Shown here one piece after another: positions 16,474 to 24,578 of a stretch of DNA of 29,077 bases (its first letter is position 1; the number at the start of each line of letters is the position of its first letter). The notes under the pieces are model-generated. The model had not been told where the DNA came from, did no database searches, and worked only from the letters and a program-made list of their open reading frames with translations. The DNA lies in contig JBELHJ010000029.1 in NCBI GenBank assembly GCA_042091495.1, positions 1 to 29,077 on the forward strand. Reading direction: 5' to 3'. A program made the translations under genes and the position numbers. The DNA comes from JBELHJ01 sp042091495. GTDB lineage: Bacteria; Bacteroidota; Bacteroidia; Flavobacteriales; Flavobacteriaceae.

Positions 16474-18147
16474 ATGGCATCAATTCAACCATATGTTGGC
16501 AAACTTGGAAAGCGTTTAGCAAAACATTTGTTAAGAAGAGCTACTTTTGGTATAAATAAATCTCTCATAAACGAATTTAGTGATTACACTGTTGATCAGG
16601 CATTAACCAAATTGCTTGAGATTCCAAATAAGAAACTTATTCAGCCAATTCATTATGTTAAAGGAGGCTTAACTTCGCCTTCACCTTGGATTAATGATGA
16701 CCCCGTTTACGGACCGGTAAATGATAATAACGACTCAGGTCAGGTTAAGCGAAACAATTATTTAGCGGGTTGGTGGCTTGATGAAGCTAAAGACGATTCG
16801 TCATTAAGACATAAAATGACGTATTTTCTATTTACAGACTTTACTACCTCAATCAGGACTCTTAATAATGAATTTCATTACGATTACTTAATGCTATTAG
16901 AGTTTTTCTGTCTAGGCGATTGGAAGGAATTCTGTTTTCAAATGACTAAAAATAATGTCATGCTGAGTTATTTGAATAATGATGAAAATACAAAAGCTAA
17001 CCCGAACGAGAATTTTGCAAGAGAAGTACTTGAACTTTTTACAATTGGAAAAGGGGCACAAGCAGGTGCTGGGGATTATACTAATTACACTGAAACTGAT
17101 GTTGAAGAAGCTGCTAGAGTACTTACAGGATGGACTTTTGACAAAAGAAATCGTGGATTATACATCAATGGACAAGCTTATGGAAATATTCCTTGTGGAT
17201 ATGCTATAAGTTCAAGACATGATTTTGGTGAAAAACAATTTAGTCATCGGTTTAATAATTTTAAAATTGATGCTTGGAATACTTCTGGTAAATCTGAAGC
17301 ACAAAAGCAAGCACAAATTGAAGCAGAACTAAGGCTGTTTTTTGACATGGTTTTAAGTCAAGAGGAAACTGCAAAATTCATATGTAGAAAATTATATCGT
17401 TTTTTTGTTTCTAGAACCATTGATAGTGAAATTGAAAATGATATTATTGAGCCACTTTCGGATACTTTTAGGTCTAATTATAATTTAGCTGATGCCATCT
17501 CTCAATTACTCAAGAGTAAGCATTTTTACGACGCTGATGATGGAGACTCTACTAACGAAATCATAGGTGGAATGATTAAAACACCTATGGATCTAGTTTT
17601 ACAAACTTTAAGTATAACCAATTACCCAGTTCCTGACGCCATTGAGCGAGGAGAAGCTCACTATAAGAATTTTTATTACTTCCAAATCATGAATAAAATC
17701 CTTGTAGCTTCGGGTCAAGATATTTTTAGGCCCCCTTCAGTTGCTGGATTCCCTCCTTTTTACGAAGCTCCTGATTACGATAAATTTTGGTTTAATTCGT
17801 CAACAATAATAGCCCGTTACAATATGGCTAGTGTTTTATTGAATTCAGGCCAAACAAAAACTAATTTTTACGTATCAGATTTTGTGAAAGAACAAATAAG
17901 CAATCCATTTGATGCTTTTGAAATGGTAAGAGAACTCACAGATATTATGTTTCCAGAATCAGTTTCAGAGGATCGTCTCAGTTATTTTGTAAATGATATT
18001 TTATTAGATGATGGTACGTTAACTCCCGAAATGTGGTTTGAAGAATGGAGTGATTTCCATAATTCGGGCTCTAGAAATGGCGTGGAGTCAGCTCTTGTTC
18101 CATTATTTGATGCTTTGACTTGGTCTCAAGAATATCAAACCAATTAA
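16474..18147 (+). CDS. DUF1800 family protein
   Basis: 557 residues. The family hallmarks are HLLRRATFG near the N-terminus (residues 18-26), NFAREVLELFTIG around residue 180, EAARVLTGWTF, and FICRKLYRFFV with SQLLKSKHFY following. DUF1800 genes are almost always next to a DUF1501 gene, as here (14 bases downstream); the biochemical role is unknown. No signal peptide is obvious: the N-terminus is MASIQPYVGKLGKRLAKHLL. The 189-bp region upstream contains the clpX terminator and a lone TAATTTTG box at 16389-16396 without a matching -33 element. Confidence is high for the family, nil for the function. Confidence 0.9.
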   Translation: MASIQPYVGKLGKRLAKHLLRRATFGINKSLINEFSDYTVDQALTKLLEIPNKKLIQPIHYVKGGLTSPSPWINDDPVYGPVNDNNDSGQVKRNNYLAGWWLDEAKDDSSLRHKMTYFLFTDFTTSIRTLNNEFHYDYLMLLEFFCLGDWKEFCFQMTKNNVMLSYLNNDENTKANPNENFAREVLELFTIGKGAQAGAGDYTNYTETDVEEAARVLTGWTFDKRNRGLYINGQAYGNIPCGYAISSRHDFGEKQFSHRFNNFKIDAWNTSGKSEAQKQAQIEAELRLFFDMVLSQEETAKFICRKLYRFFVSRTIDSEIENDIIEPLSDTFRSNYNLADAISQLLKSKHFYDADDGDSTNEIIGGMIKTPMDLVLQTLSITNYPVPDAIERGEAHYKNFYYFQIMNKILVASGQDIFRPPSVAGFPPFYEAPDYDKFWFNSSTIIARYNMASVLLNSGQTKTNFYVSDFVKEQISNPFDAFEMVRELTDIMFPESVSEDRLSYFVNDILLDDGTLTPEMWFEEWSDFHNSGSRNGVESALVPLFDALTWSQEYQTN

Positions 18148-18160
18148 TTCAACCTGCCTT

Positions 18161-19783
18161 ATGAAAAGAAGAAATTTTATTAGATTATCAGCTTCTGGTT
18201 CAGCTGGAGCATTTATGTTAAATGGGCATGTTGTTAGTGCTTTTTCAGAAACGAGTTTATTAAGCCAAATTCCTGAAGATGTCTTAAATGATAGATGCCT
18301 TGTGATGGTCCAATTAAGAGGTGGAAACGATGGCTTAAATACAATAATTCCTTTAGATCAATATGACACTTATGCTAATTTAAGACCAACTATAAAATTA
18401 AAAAATTCTGGTTCTAATGCAGCAATCCAACTTGATTCTACTCTTTCGAATGAAAATCAGATGTTAATACATCCTTCTCTTTCTGCTTTCAAAGAGTTGT
18501 ATGATTCTGGTAAGCTTAATATTGTTCATAGTGTGGGGTATCCCATAGTAAACAAATCTCACTTTGCTGGTCGTGCTATGATGTTTAAAGGTGGCGATGG
18601 AACTCCTGAAAATAGTCAAAAAACATCTGGATGGATGGCCCGTTTTCTGCATTCTAGATATAATTATGAAGATTTTCAAGATCCTTTAGGGATTCAATTA
18701 GGGAGTAAAAAACCATCATTAGGGTTTCATTCTGAACATGAACATAAGGTTGATGTTAATCTTTCAGGACAAGATATTTCGGGATATTACAACGTAATAT
18801 CTAACATAGGAAATCCTAAACCTGAGTCATTAACTGATTCAGATTACTCAGATAATATTGATTTTATTTCCAGTATTGAACAATCAACAACAGCTTATTC
18901 TCAAAGAATTAGTCAGGTTTTTAATGCAGGAAGTAATGTTGGATCCTATCCAGATTACGATTTAGCCAATCAGTTAAAAACCGTGGCTAGAATGATTAAA
19001 GGCGGTTCAAGAACAAAGATGTTTCTTGTGGTAATAAATGGTTTCGATAATCATGCAAAACAAGTTTCTAGTAGTTCTGATTCTCATAAAGGGGATCATG
19101 CAGATTTATTAAAAGCAGTAGGAGACTCTATTAAAGCTTTTCATAACGATCTGGATGCTATGGGTATTGAAGATAAAGTGGTAACAGCAACTTTCACGGA
19201 ATTTGGTCGAAAGCCTAAGGAAAACGGTAATTTAGGAACCGATCATGGAAATCTTGGTCCAATGTTTATAATAGGAAAACATGTGAAAGGTGGTGTAACA
19301 GGAACTAATATGGATTTATCATCAGTAGTAAAACATTATGATGAATCTCAAATGCAGCATGACTACAGACAGGTATTTTCAACCTTATTAAGTGATTTTC
19401 TAGGAACTCATCCTGGTATAATAGAAAATACAGAATTCACCCCTTTTGATGGTACTAATAAATTAGATTTAATTCAAGATAATCAGAAGTCTAATACACT
19501 AGGGGCAGAAGATTTAAAAATTAAAACTCAGGAATTAAAAATTGCTCCTAACCCTGTAAGTGATGAATGTTTAGTAACTTTTTTAAGTGGTTATTGGTTT
19601 AGGGGTATAATAGAAATATATAATTTACAAGGACGATTGGTGAATAAATTACCTGTAGATGTAGCTTCTGGTCTTAACAATATGTCTTTAAATTTATCTC
19701 ATATGAAATCTGGAGTTTATCTATTAGCAATTAAAAATAACCACAATAAACCAGTAGGAACAACTAGATTAATCAAAAGATAA
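18161..19783 (+). CDS. DUF1501 family protein with twin-arginine-like signal and T9SS sorting domain
   Basis: 540 residues. The N-terminus MKRRNFIRLSASGSAGAF fits a twin-arginine signal (RRxFI) ending near AFS at about residue 30. The DUF1501 domain, which belongs to the alkaline-phosphatase/sulfatase-like fold, spans about 45-430, with VQLRGGNDGLNT, TEFGRK at 346-351 and TDHG at 360-363. Residues 461-540 form a type A T9SS C-terminal domain: APNPVSDECLVTF, IEIYNLQGRLV, SGVYLLAIK and a basic end (RLIKR). The protein is thus predicted to be exported to the periplasm and then across the outer membrane, where the domain is removed. It is co-transcribed with the DUF1800 gene and ends at a shared terminator. 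The substrate is unknown. Confidence 0.9.
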   Translation: MKRRNFIRLSASGSAGAFMLNGHVVSAFSETSLLSQIPEDVLNDRCLVMVQLRGGNDGLNTIIPLDQYDTYANLRPTIKLKNSGSNAAIQLDSTLSNENQMLIHPSLSAFKELYDSGKLNIVHSVGYPIVNKSHFAGRAMMFKGGDGTPENSQKTSGWMARFLHSRYNYEDFQDPLGIQLGSKKPSLGFHSEHEHKVDVNLSGQDISGYYNVISNIGNPKPESLTDSDYSDNIDFISSIEQSTTAYSQRISQVFNAGSNVGSYPDYDLANQLKTVARMIKGGSRTKMFLVVINGFDNHAKQVSSSSDSHKGDHADLLKAVGDSIKAFHNDLDAMGIEDKVVTATFTEFGRKPKENGNLGTDHGNLGPMFIIGKHVKGGVTGTNMDLSSVVKHYDESQMQHDYRQVFSTLLSDFLGTHPGIIENTEFTPFDGTNKLDLIQDNQKSNTLGAEDLKIKTQELKIAPNPVSDECLVTFLSGYWFRGIIEIYNLQGRLVNKLPVDVASGLNNMSLNLSHMKSGVYLLAIKNNHNKPVGTTRLIKR

Positions 19784-19793
19784 CATCATAACT

Positions 19794-19830
19794 CAAAAAA
19801 AAGCAGCGATTTACTCGCTGCTTTTTTTTT
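19794..19830. terminator. Bidirectional intrinsic terminator between convergent genes
   Basis: The stem AGCAGCGA / TCGCTGCT (19802-19809 and 19815-19822) with a TTTAC loop is flanked by a run of A on the left and a run of nine T on the right. It can therefore serve the DUF1501 gene on the plus strand and the PD40 gene on the minus strand. Confidence 0.9.
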
Positions 19831-19837
19831 GCTATTA

Positions 19838-21289
19838 CTATTCTTTATCTGGAGAATACTTTTTAAAGAAATCTGTTTCTCCAATATCCTCGGATTTACT
19901 AGATTTTTTATTTAGATTTTTGTCTTCTTTTATACTAGAGTTAGGTGATTGCTTTTTAAAGAAATCTGAATCTCCATTTTCAGGACTAATATTTGTTTTA
20001 GGTAATTTATTTTCTTGCTCAATGACTTGTTTTTCAATTTCAAGATTCACCAAATACGTATTATTGTTTGTTTTGTGTGCGCTAAATTTGGATTTTAAAG
20101 TAGTGTAATCTTTTTTGATAACTTCAATAGTATAGTTATCAAGAGGAATAACATTAAAATAATAGAACCCTCTTGATGATGTGTTTTGAGAATTTAGAAG
20201 CGTCCCATACTCATCATATAGATTAATTGTTGCGTCACTAATGATTTTTTTAGAGCTGGAATCAAAAATTTTACCTTTCATAAATTGCACAACAGGAGTC
20301 ATTTCTATTTTAGAAATGTTAAGTGTGTTATTGGAATTACCATTAGAAGCTACAAAACCAAGATTTCGATCAAGTAAATAAAATCCTAATTCATCTTTTT
20401 CTGTATTCACAGTTGCTCCAATATTTTTAGGAGCTTTAAAAGTACTCTCATACATTCTGCTTCTAAACACATCAAATCCTCCATAACCATAATGACCATT
20501 TGAAGAGAAATAAAAATAATTTTTATCAGCACTTATGAATGGATGCTTTTCATCTTTAGAAGTATTTATGGCTTCACCAAGATTCTCAGGGACACTTAGA
20601 TTACCATTAGGATGTATTTGAGAAACATAAAGATCAAATCCTCCAAAATTATTTTCTGGCATATTTGATGAGAAGTAGAGTTTATCCCCTTTAATGAAAG
20701 GATTTTCAATGGAATAATCTGGGTTGTTAAAAATGACTTTTATGGGTTTGCCCCATCTTCCTCTTTTCTTAGCATCTAATTTTGAAATAAATAATTGATA
20801 GTTCTTTGTTTTCTCATCAACCCTTGTAAAATACATATGTAATTCATCTTGAGAAAATGCCACCTGACCTTCATCCAAAGTAGAATTTAATGTTCTTGAG
20901 AATAATAGAGGTCTAGAAAGTTCACCTTTTTCATTTATATCTAAACAATACACGTTACTATTAGGTGATTCATTTTCTCCTTTTTTTGAGATTGCACCTA
21001 ATTTTTTTGACGAAACCATGATGAATTTCCCACGGTACATACCAGATGGAATTTCAGAGAATTCAGAATTTATTTGGGTGTCTTGCTGATTAAAATGAAA
21101 ACCGTTTTCATCCAATAATGAGTTCATTTCTGAGATTTCATAACGGTCTTCAAAATTATCATCATAATTTGAAGTTAATAACTCATTGTCTGAAAGAAAA
21201 TTACCTCCTGCTGTAGTCACTTGCAAAGGCTGTGCTATACAAACAGATGTTAATACTATGTAAATAAATATAAAGGGGGAACTTTTCAT
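19838..21289 (-). CDS. PD40 beta-propeller protein with carboxypeptidase-regulatory-like domain
   Basis: 483 residues. After a signal peptide (MKSSPFIFIYIVLTSVCIAQ) and a variable segment, residues about 85-330 carry PD40/WD40-like propeller blades (FSQDELHMYFTRVD, KGDKLYFSSNMPENNFGGFD, SADKNYFYFSSNGHYGYGG). Residues about 334-405 look like a carboxypeptidase-regulatory-like beta-sandwich (MKGKIFDSSSKKIISDATIN). The last 75 residues are disordered and polar with DFFKKxSP twice. This order recalls PorE-like T9SS proteins, but the TPR and OmpA-like peptidoglycan-binding domains are missing. It has its own strong promoter and a shared terminator. Predicted location: periplasm or cell surface. 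Function inferred only. Confidence 0.82.
   Translation of the reverse strand: MKSSPFIFIYIVLTSVCIAQPLQVTTAGGNFLSDNELLTSNYDDNFEDRYEISEMNSLLDENGFHFNQQDTQINSEFSEIPSGMYRGKFIMVSSKKLGAISKKGENESPNSNVYCLDINEKGELSRPLLFSRTLNSTLDEGQVAFSQDELHMYFTRVDEKTKNYQLFISKLDAKKRGRWGKPIKVIFNNPDYSIENPFIKGDKLYFSSNMPENNFGGFDLYVSQIHPNGNLSVPENLGEAINTSKDEKHPFISADKNYFYFSSNGHYGYGGFDVFRSRMYESTFKAPKNIGATVNTEKDELGFYLLDRNLGFVASNGNSNNTLNISKIEMTPVVQFMKGKIFDSSSKKIISDATINLYDEYGTLLNSQNTSSRGFYYFNVIPLDNYTIEVIKKDYTTLKSKFSAHKTNNNTYLVNLEIEKQVIEQENKLPKTNISPENGDSDFFKKQSPNSSIKEDKNLNKKSSKSEDIGETDFFKKYSPDKE
19850..19966 (-). repeat. Duplicated DFFKKxSP motif in the PD40 protein tail
   Basis: The same eight-residue motif is encoded at 19943-19966 (DFFKKQSP, residues 442-449) and 19850-19873 (DFFKKYSP, residues 473-480), 31 residues apart. 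The second copy ends three residues before the C-terminus. Confidence 0.85.
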
Positions 21290-21306
21290 TATTAATGATA
21301 TTGCCG

Positions 21307-21338
21307 CAAATATAGATAAACATAAGACTTACAGCAAA
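21307..21338 (-). promoter_or_regulatory. Bacteroidota-type promoter for the PD40 gene
   Basis: On the minus strand TTTG (complement of 21335-21338), a 20-base spacer and TATATTTG (complement of 21307-21314) match the -33/-7 consensus. Transcription should begin near 21301, about 12 bases before the ATG. Confidence 0.75.
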
Positions 21339-21341
21339 TTA

Positions 21342-21375
21342 TATTCGACTATTAACCAATTTTATTCGATTATTA
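21342..21375. repeat. Pair of 13-bp direct repeats 21 bp apart, upstream of the PD40 promoter
   Basis: TATTCGACTATTA at 21342-21354 and TATTCGATTATTA at 21363-21375 differ at one base and start 21 bp apart, two helical turns. The nearer copy ends four bases from the -33 element of the PD40 gene promoter, the position expected for an activator site. Confidence 0.6.
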
Positions 21376-21436
21376 GATTTAAGGAAGATTCTATAGATTA
21401 CAGTTGTTTTTTGTAGGAATTTTTACCTCATTGTAA

Positions 21437-22966
21437 TCACAGAAAAATACTAGCTGCATTTAATTTATTTAATTCTTCAACTAGTTTTCGTGAGTTTGAT
21501 AATCTTGGAATCTTGTGTTGACCACCAAGTTTATTATTAATTTTCAACCAGTCATGAAAAAGTTGGGGTCTTGCTATTTTGACAGTGGGTAGTGTTAAAG
21601 TTATGTCATTTAACCTCTTGGCTTCGTAATCTGAATTAAGTCTTTTTAACTCATCATCAAGAAGTTTTATAAATACATCAATATTTTCTGGAACTTTTTT
21701 AAATTCAATAAGCCATTCGTGACTGCCTTTGTTATTTCCTTCCATGTAAATAGGTGCAGCAGTATATTCTATAATTTCACTATTGGTTTTAGTACATGCC
21801 TTTAAAAGTGCAGTATCAGAATTTTCAATAACTAATTCTTCTCCAAAAGCATTAATAAAATGCTTTGTTCTTCCGGTTACTTTAATCTTATACGGATTTA
21901 GTGATGTAAATTTTATGGTGTCACCAATCTTATAGCGCCACAAACCTGCGTTGGTAGTAATTATTATGGCATAGTTAACTCCAATTTTAACGTCACTTAG
22001 GGGTATTATTTTTTCATGTCTCGAACCATAATCAGACATTGGAATAAATTCATAAAAAATACCATAATCGAGCATCAACAATAATTCCTTAGAATTATTT
22101 CGATCTTGAATTGCAAAAAAACCTTCCGAAGCGTTATAAATTTCATAGTATTTAAAATTATGGTTTGGAAGTATTTTTTTGTATTGGTTGATGTATGGCT
22201 CAAAACTAATGCCACCATGAAAGTAAACTTCTAAATTTGGCCAAATATCAAGAATTGTTTTTGAGTTTGTGGTTTCAAGAACAGCATTTAATAAAACCAT
22301 CATCCATGAAGGTACTCCAGCAAGGCTTGTAACATTTTCTTGAATAGTTTCTTGAACAATAGCTTCTAATTTTTCTTCCCAGTCACTCATTAGAGAAACT
22401 TTATTGCCAGGGGTGCTACTAAATTCAGCCCAGAAAGGCATATTGTCTATTAGTATGGCAGATAAATCACCAAAAGCTGTTCCGTTTTCTTTATAAAGTT
22501 CTTTGCTGCCTCCAAGACGTAAACTCTTTCCAGTGAATAGTTGAGATTCTTCATTGTTATTTAAGTACATGCACAAAAGATCTTTTCCAGCTGCGTAATG
22601 GCAATCTTCTAGAGATTCCATACTCACAGGGATGAACTTGCTTTTTGCGTTTGTAGTACCACTTGATTTAGCAAACCATTTAATTGGACTTGGCCAAAAA
22701 ATATTGGTTTCTCCTTTTCTTGAGCGTTCAATTTCCAAATGAATATCTTCATAAGATTTTACAGGAACTCTCTCTGAGAAAGTTTTGTAATCTTTTATTT
22801 CTTTGTAAGCAAAACTTTTCCCAATTTCGGTATCTGCGGCAAAAGAGATTAAATCTTGAAGTAATTCATTTTGTACTTCATTAGGATATTTTAAAAACAA
22901 TTCAATTTGATGAATTCGTTTTTTTAAAAACCAAGAAGCAATTGAATTAACTAAGGGAATGGGCAT
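21437..22966 (-). CDS. GH3-family adenylate-forming enzyme
   Basis: 509 residues, in the range of plant GH3 acyl-acid amido synthetases and their bacterial relatives (firefly-luciferase/ANL fold). Motifs include SSGTTNAKSK at 101-110 (phosphate-binding loop), YYEIYNASEGFFAIQD (adenine/acid region), TNAGLWRYKIGDTIKF, and TGRTKHFINAFGEEL before the C-terminal domain. By family knowledge it activates a carboxylic acid with ATP and joins it to an amine; which acid and amine in flavobacteria is unknown. The common name 'auxin-responsive promoter' is historical and does not apply. No signal peptide. It is divergent from the DUF2797 gene with 44 bp between them and no consensus promoter I can see. 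Confidence 0.9.
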   Translation of the reverse strand: MPIPLVNSIASWFLKKRIHQIELFLKYPNEVQNELLQDLISFAADTEIGKSFAYKEIKDYKTFSERVPVKSYEDIHLEIERSRKGETNIFWPSPIKWFAKSSGTTNAKSKFIPVSMESLEDCHYAAGKDLLCMYLNNNEESQLFTGKSLRLGGSKELYKENGTAFGDLSAILIDNMPFWAEFSSTPGNKVSLMSDWEEKLEAIVQETIQENVTSLAGVPSWMMVLLNAVLETTNSKTILDIWPNLEVYFHGGISFEPYINQYKKILPNHNFKYYEIYNASEGFFAIQDRNNSKELLLMLDYGIFYEFIPMSDYGSRHEKIIPLSDVKIGVNYAIIITTNAGLWRYKIGDTIKFTSLNPYKIKVTGRTKHFINAFGEELVIENSDTALLKACTKTNSEIIEYTAAPIYMEGNNKGSHEWLIEFKKVPENIDVFIKLLDDELKRLNSDYEAKRLNDITLTLPTVKIARPQLFHDWLKINNKLGGQHKIPRLSNSRKLVEELNKLNAASIFL

Positions 22967-23010
22967 ATAAGTATTATATTTATAACTGAAATAAAAGTAA
23001 TTTTTTCTTT

Positions 23011-23808
23011 ATGATTTTCCAAGGTGTACTATTAAAAATGGATTCAGAGCTTAATAATGAGATCAATTATTTTTTAAGATTTGACAATGACTTTCTCAAT
23101 GTCAACCAATTAATAGGAAAAACAATAAAATTATCTTTTATCAAAAATCAATGTTTAAATTGTTCTGAAGATCTTGAAATTTTTAGTCAAGGGTATTGTA
23201 GGTCTTGTTTTTTTGAAATTCCTCAATCTGGAGAGTGGATTATGAAGCCAGAGCTTAGCAAAGCCCACTTAGATATTGAAGATAGAGATCTGGAATATGA
23301 AAAGCAAGTTCAGCTTCAACCTCATGTGGTATATTTGGCCAATTCAAGTCATTTAAAAGTTGGGGTAACTAGAAAATCCCAAATTCCAACCCGGTGGATT
23401 GATCAAGGGGCACATCAAGCCATGTCCATCATAGAAACACCAAACAGATATCTTGCAGGAATCTCAGAGGTTGCTTTAAAAAATCACGTTTCTGATAAAA
23501 CGAATTGGCGGCAAATGTTAAAAAATGAAGTTGTTTCAGAATCTTTAGAGCTATCTAAAGACCAATTAGTTGACTTTCTTCCCGATGAAGTTCAGCAGTT
23601 CGTCTTATCAGAAAATCAATTAGTGAATTTAAACTTTCCAGTCAATAAATATCCTGAGAAACCAAAAAGTTTAAACATCTATAAATCTTCACAATTTGAA
23701 GGCGTTGTTTGTGGGATTAAAGGGCAGTATTTAATTTTTGAAGATGATACGGTTTTTAATGTAAGGAACAACCAAGGCTATGTTGTCAAAATTGAAATAT
23801 TAAATTAA
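23011..23808 (+). CDS. DUF2797 family protein with N-terminal zinc-ribbon-like motif
   Basis: 265 residues from the ATG at 23011, matching flavobacterial relatives that begin with xxQGVLxKM. Four cysteines in two CxxC pairs (Cys48, 51, 63, 66; CLNC and CRSC) suggest a zinc ribbon. The conserved core VVYLANSSHLKVGVTRKSQ at 106-124, followed by RWIDQGA and Glu153 in ISEVALKNH, resembles in order the GIY-YIG nuclease core (Y-L, K-V-G-x-T-R, Arg, Glu). The C-terminal region ends with KGQYLIFEDDTVFNVR. No function is established that I know of. Its stop overlaps the convergent yhhQ stop by four bases. Confidence 0.88.
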   Translation: MIFQGVLLKMDSELNNEINYFLRFDNDFLNVNQLIGKTIKLSFIKNQCLNCSEDLEIFSQGYCRSCFFEIPQSGEWIMKPELSKAHLDIEDRDLEYEKQVQLQPHVVYLANSSHLKVGVTRKSQIPTRWIDQGAHQAMSIIETPNRYLAGISEVALKNHVSDKTNWRQMLKNEVVSESLELSKDQLVDFLPDEVQQFVLSENQLVNLNFPVNKYPEKPKSLNIYKSSQFEGVVCGIKGQYLIFEDDTVFNVRNNQGYVVKIEILN

Positions 23809-24509
23809 TTGATTTTAAGCGTATCGTTTAATTCAAGATTAAAACGCTTGCGCATTAAATAAACGCCTAGATATAATAAAGGAGTGTCTGCTATGGCTAT
23901 TAAAATTTTAAATGATACCCCAGCAATAAGCAATCCATAAAATTTATCCCACGGAATTTCATTGAAAAGACATAACAAAATAAGTACGGTAAAAGTATCT
24001 ATAAATTGAGAGAAAAAAGTCGAAAAATTATTTCTTAACCAAAGGTGTTTACCCTTAGTAAGTTTTTTCCAGTAATGATAAATTTGTATATCAATGAATT
24101 GTGCAAATAAATAGGCGAGCATGCTTGAGATTACTGCAATTTGTGCACTACCAAAAACATCATTAAAAATTTGATCTGAAACAGGAGACCATGATGTAGC
24201 CGTTACATTATTAGATACAAAAAGAATAAGTAAAGAAAAAAGAGAGGCAAAAATCCCTGTTATAACAACTTGATTAGCCTTTCGTTTACCATATATTTCA
24301 CTTATTAAATCTGTAATTAAAAAGGTTATGGGATAAGGAAGAATGCCAACCGAAATCTCAAAAAGTTTGGAACCAAAAATTTCTACATCAAAAGGATACC
24401 AATAAAAGAATTTTTTAAATATGAGATTAGAGACTACTAAAGAGGTTATGAATAACGCACTAAAAATGAGAAATATATTTTGGGCAGTTAGTTTGTCTTT
24501 GATACTCAT
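23805..24509 (-). CDS. Queuosine precursor transporter, YhhQ/VUT family
   Basis: 234 residues with six or so membrane helices (about 12-30, 45-68, 80-100, 118-137, 160-185 and 190-222). The family signature lies in the second and third helices: ILPYPITFLITDLISEIYGKR. Later helices carry AQFIDIQIYHYWKK and NNFSTFFSQFIDTF, also typical. YhhQ imports queuosine precursors such as preQ0/preQ1 through the inner membrane for tRNA modification. No queuosine synthesis genes are in the window. A minus-strand TATATTTG box at 24530-24537 lies about 20 bases before the start, with no -33 match. I saw no preQ1 riboswitch in the short leader. Confidence 0.92.
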   Translation of the reverse strand: MSIKDKLTAQNIFLIFSALFITSLVVSNLIFKKFFYWYPFDVEIFGSKLFEISVGILPYPITFLITDLISEIYGKRKANQVVITGIFASLFSLLILFVSNNVTATSWSPVSDQIFNDVFGSAQIAVISSMLAYLFAQFIDIQIYHYWKKLTKGKHLWLRNNFSTFFSQFIDTFTVLILLCLFNEIPWDKFYGLLIAGVSFKILIAIADTPLLYLGVYLMRKRFNLELNDTLKIN

Positions 24510-24529
24510 AATGTTAATAATACTTCTAA

Positions 24530-24537
24530 CAAATATA
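24530..24537 (-). promoter_or_regulatory. Possible -7 box for the YhhQ-type transporter gene
   Basis: The complement reads TATATTTG and fits TAnnTTTG at a sensible distance from the ATG at 24509. There is no TTG 17-23 bases upstream, so support is partial. Confidence 0.4.
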
Positions 24538-24578
24538 GCTTATATGTGATTTTCTTTTTATTATTTTGACTTCAAATT

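Noticed and set aside
24510..24578. preQ1 riboswitch before the YhhQ-type transporter gene
   Set aside because: The 69-base spacer is AT-rich and shows neither the conserved preQ1 aptamer core nor a suitable hairpin.
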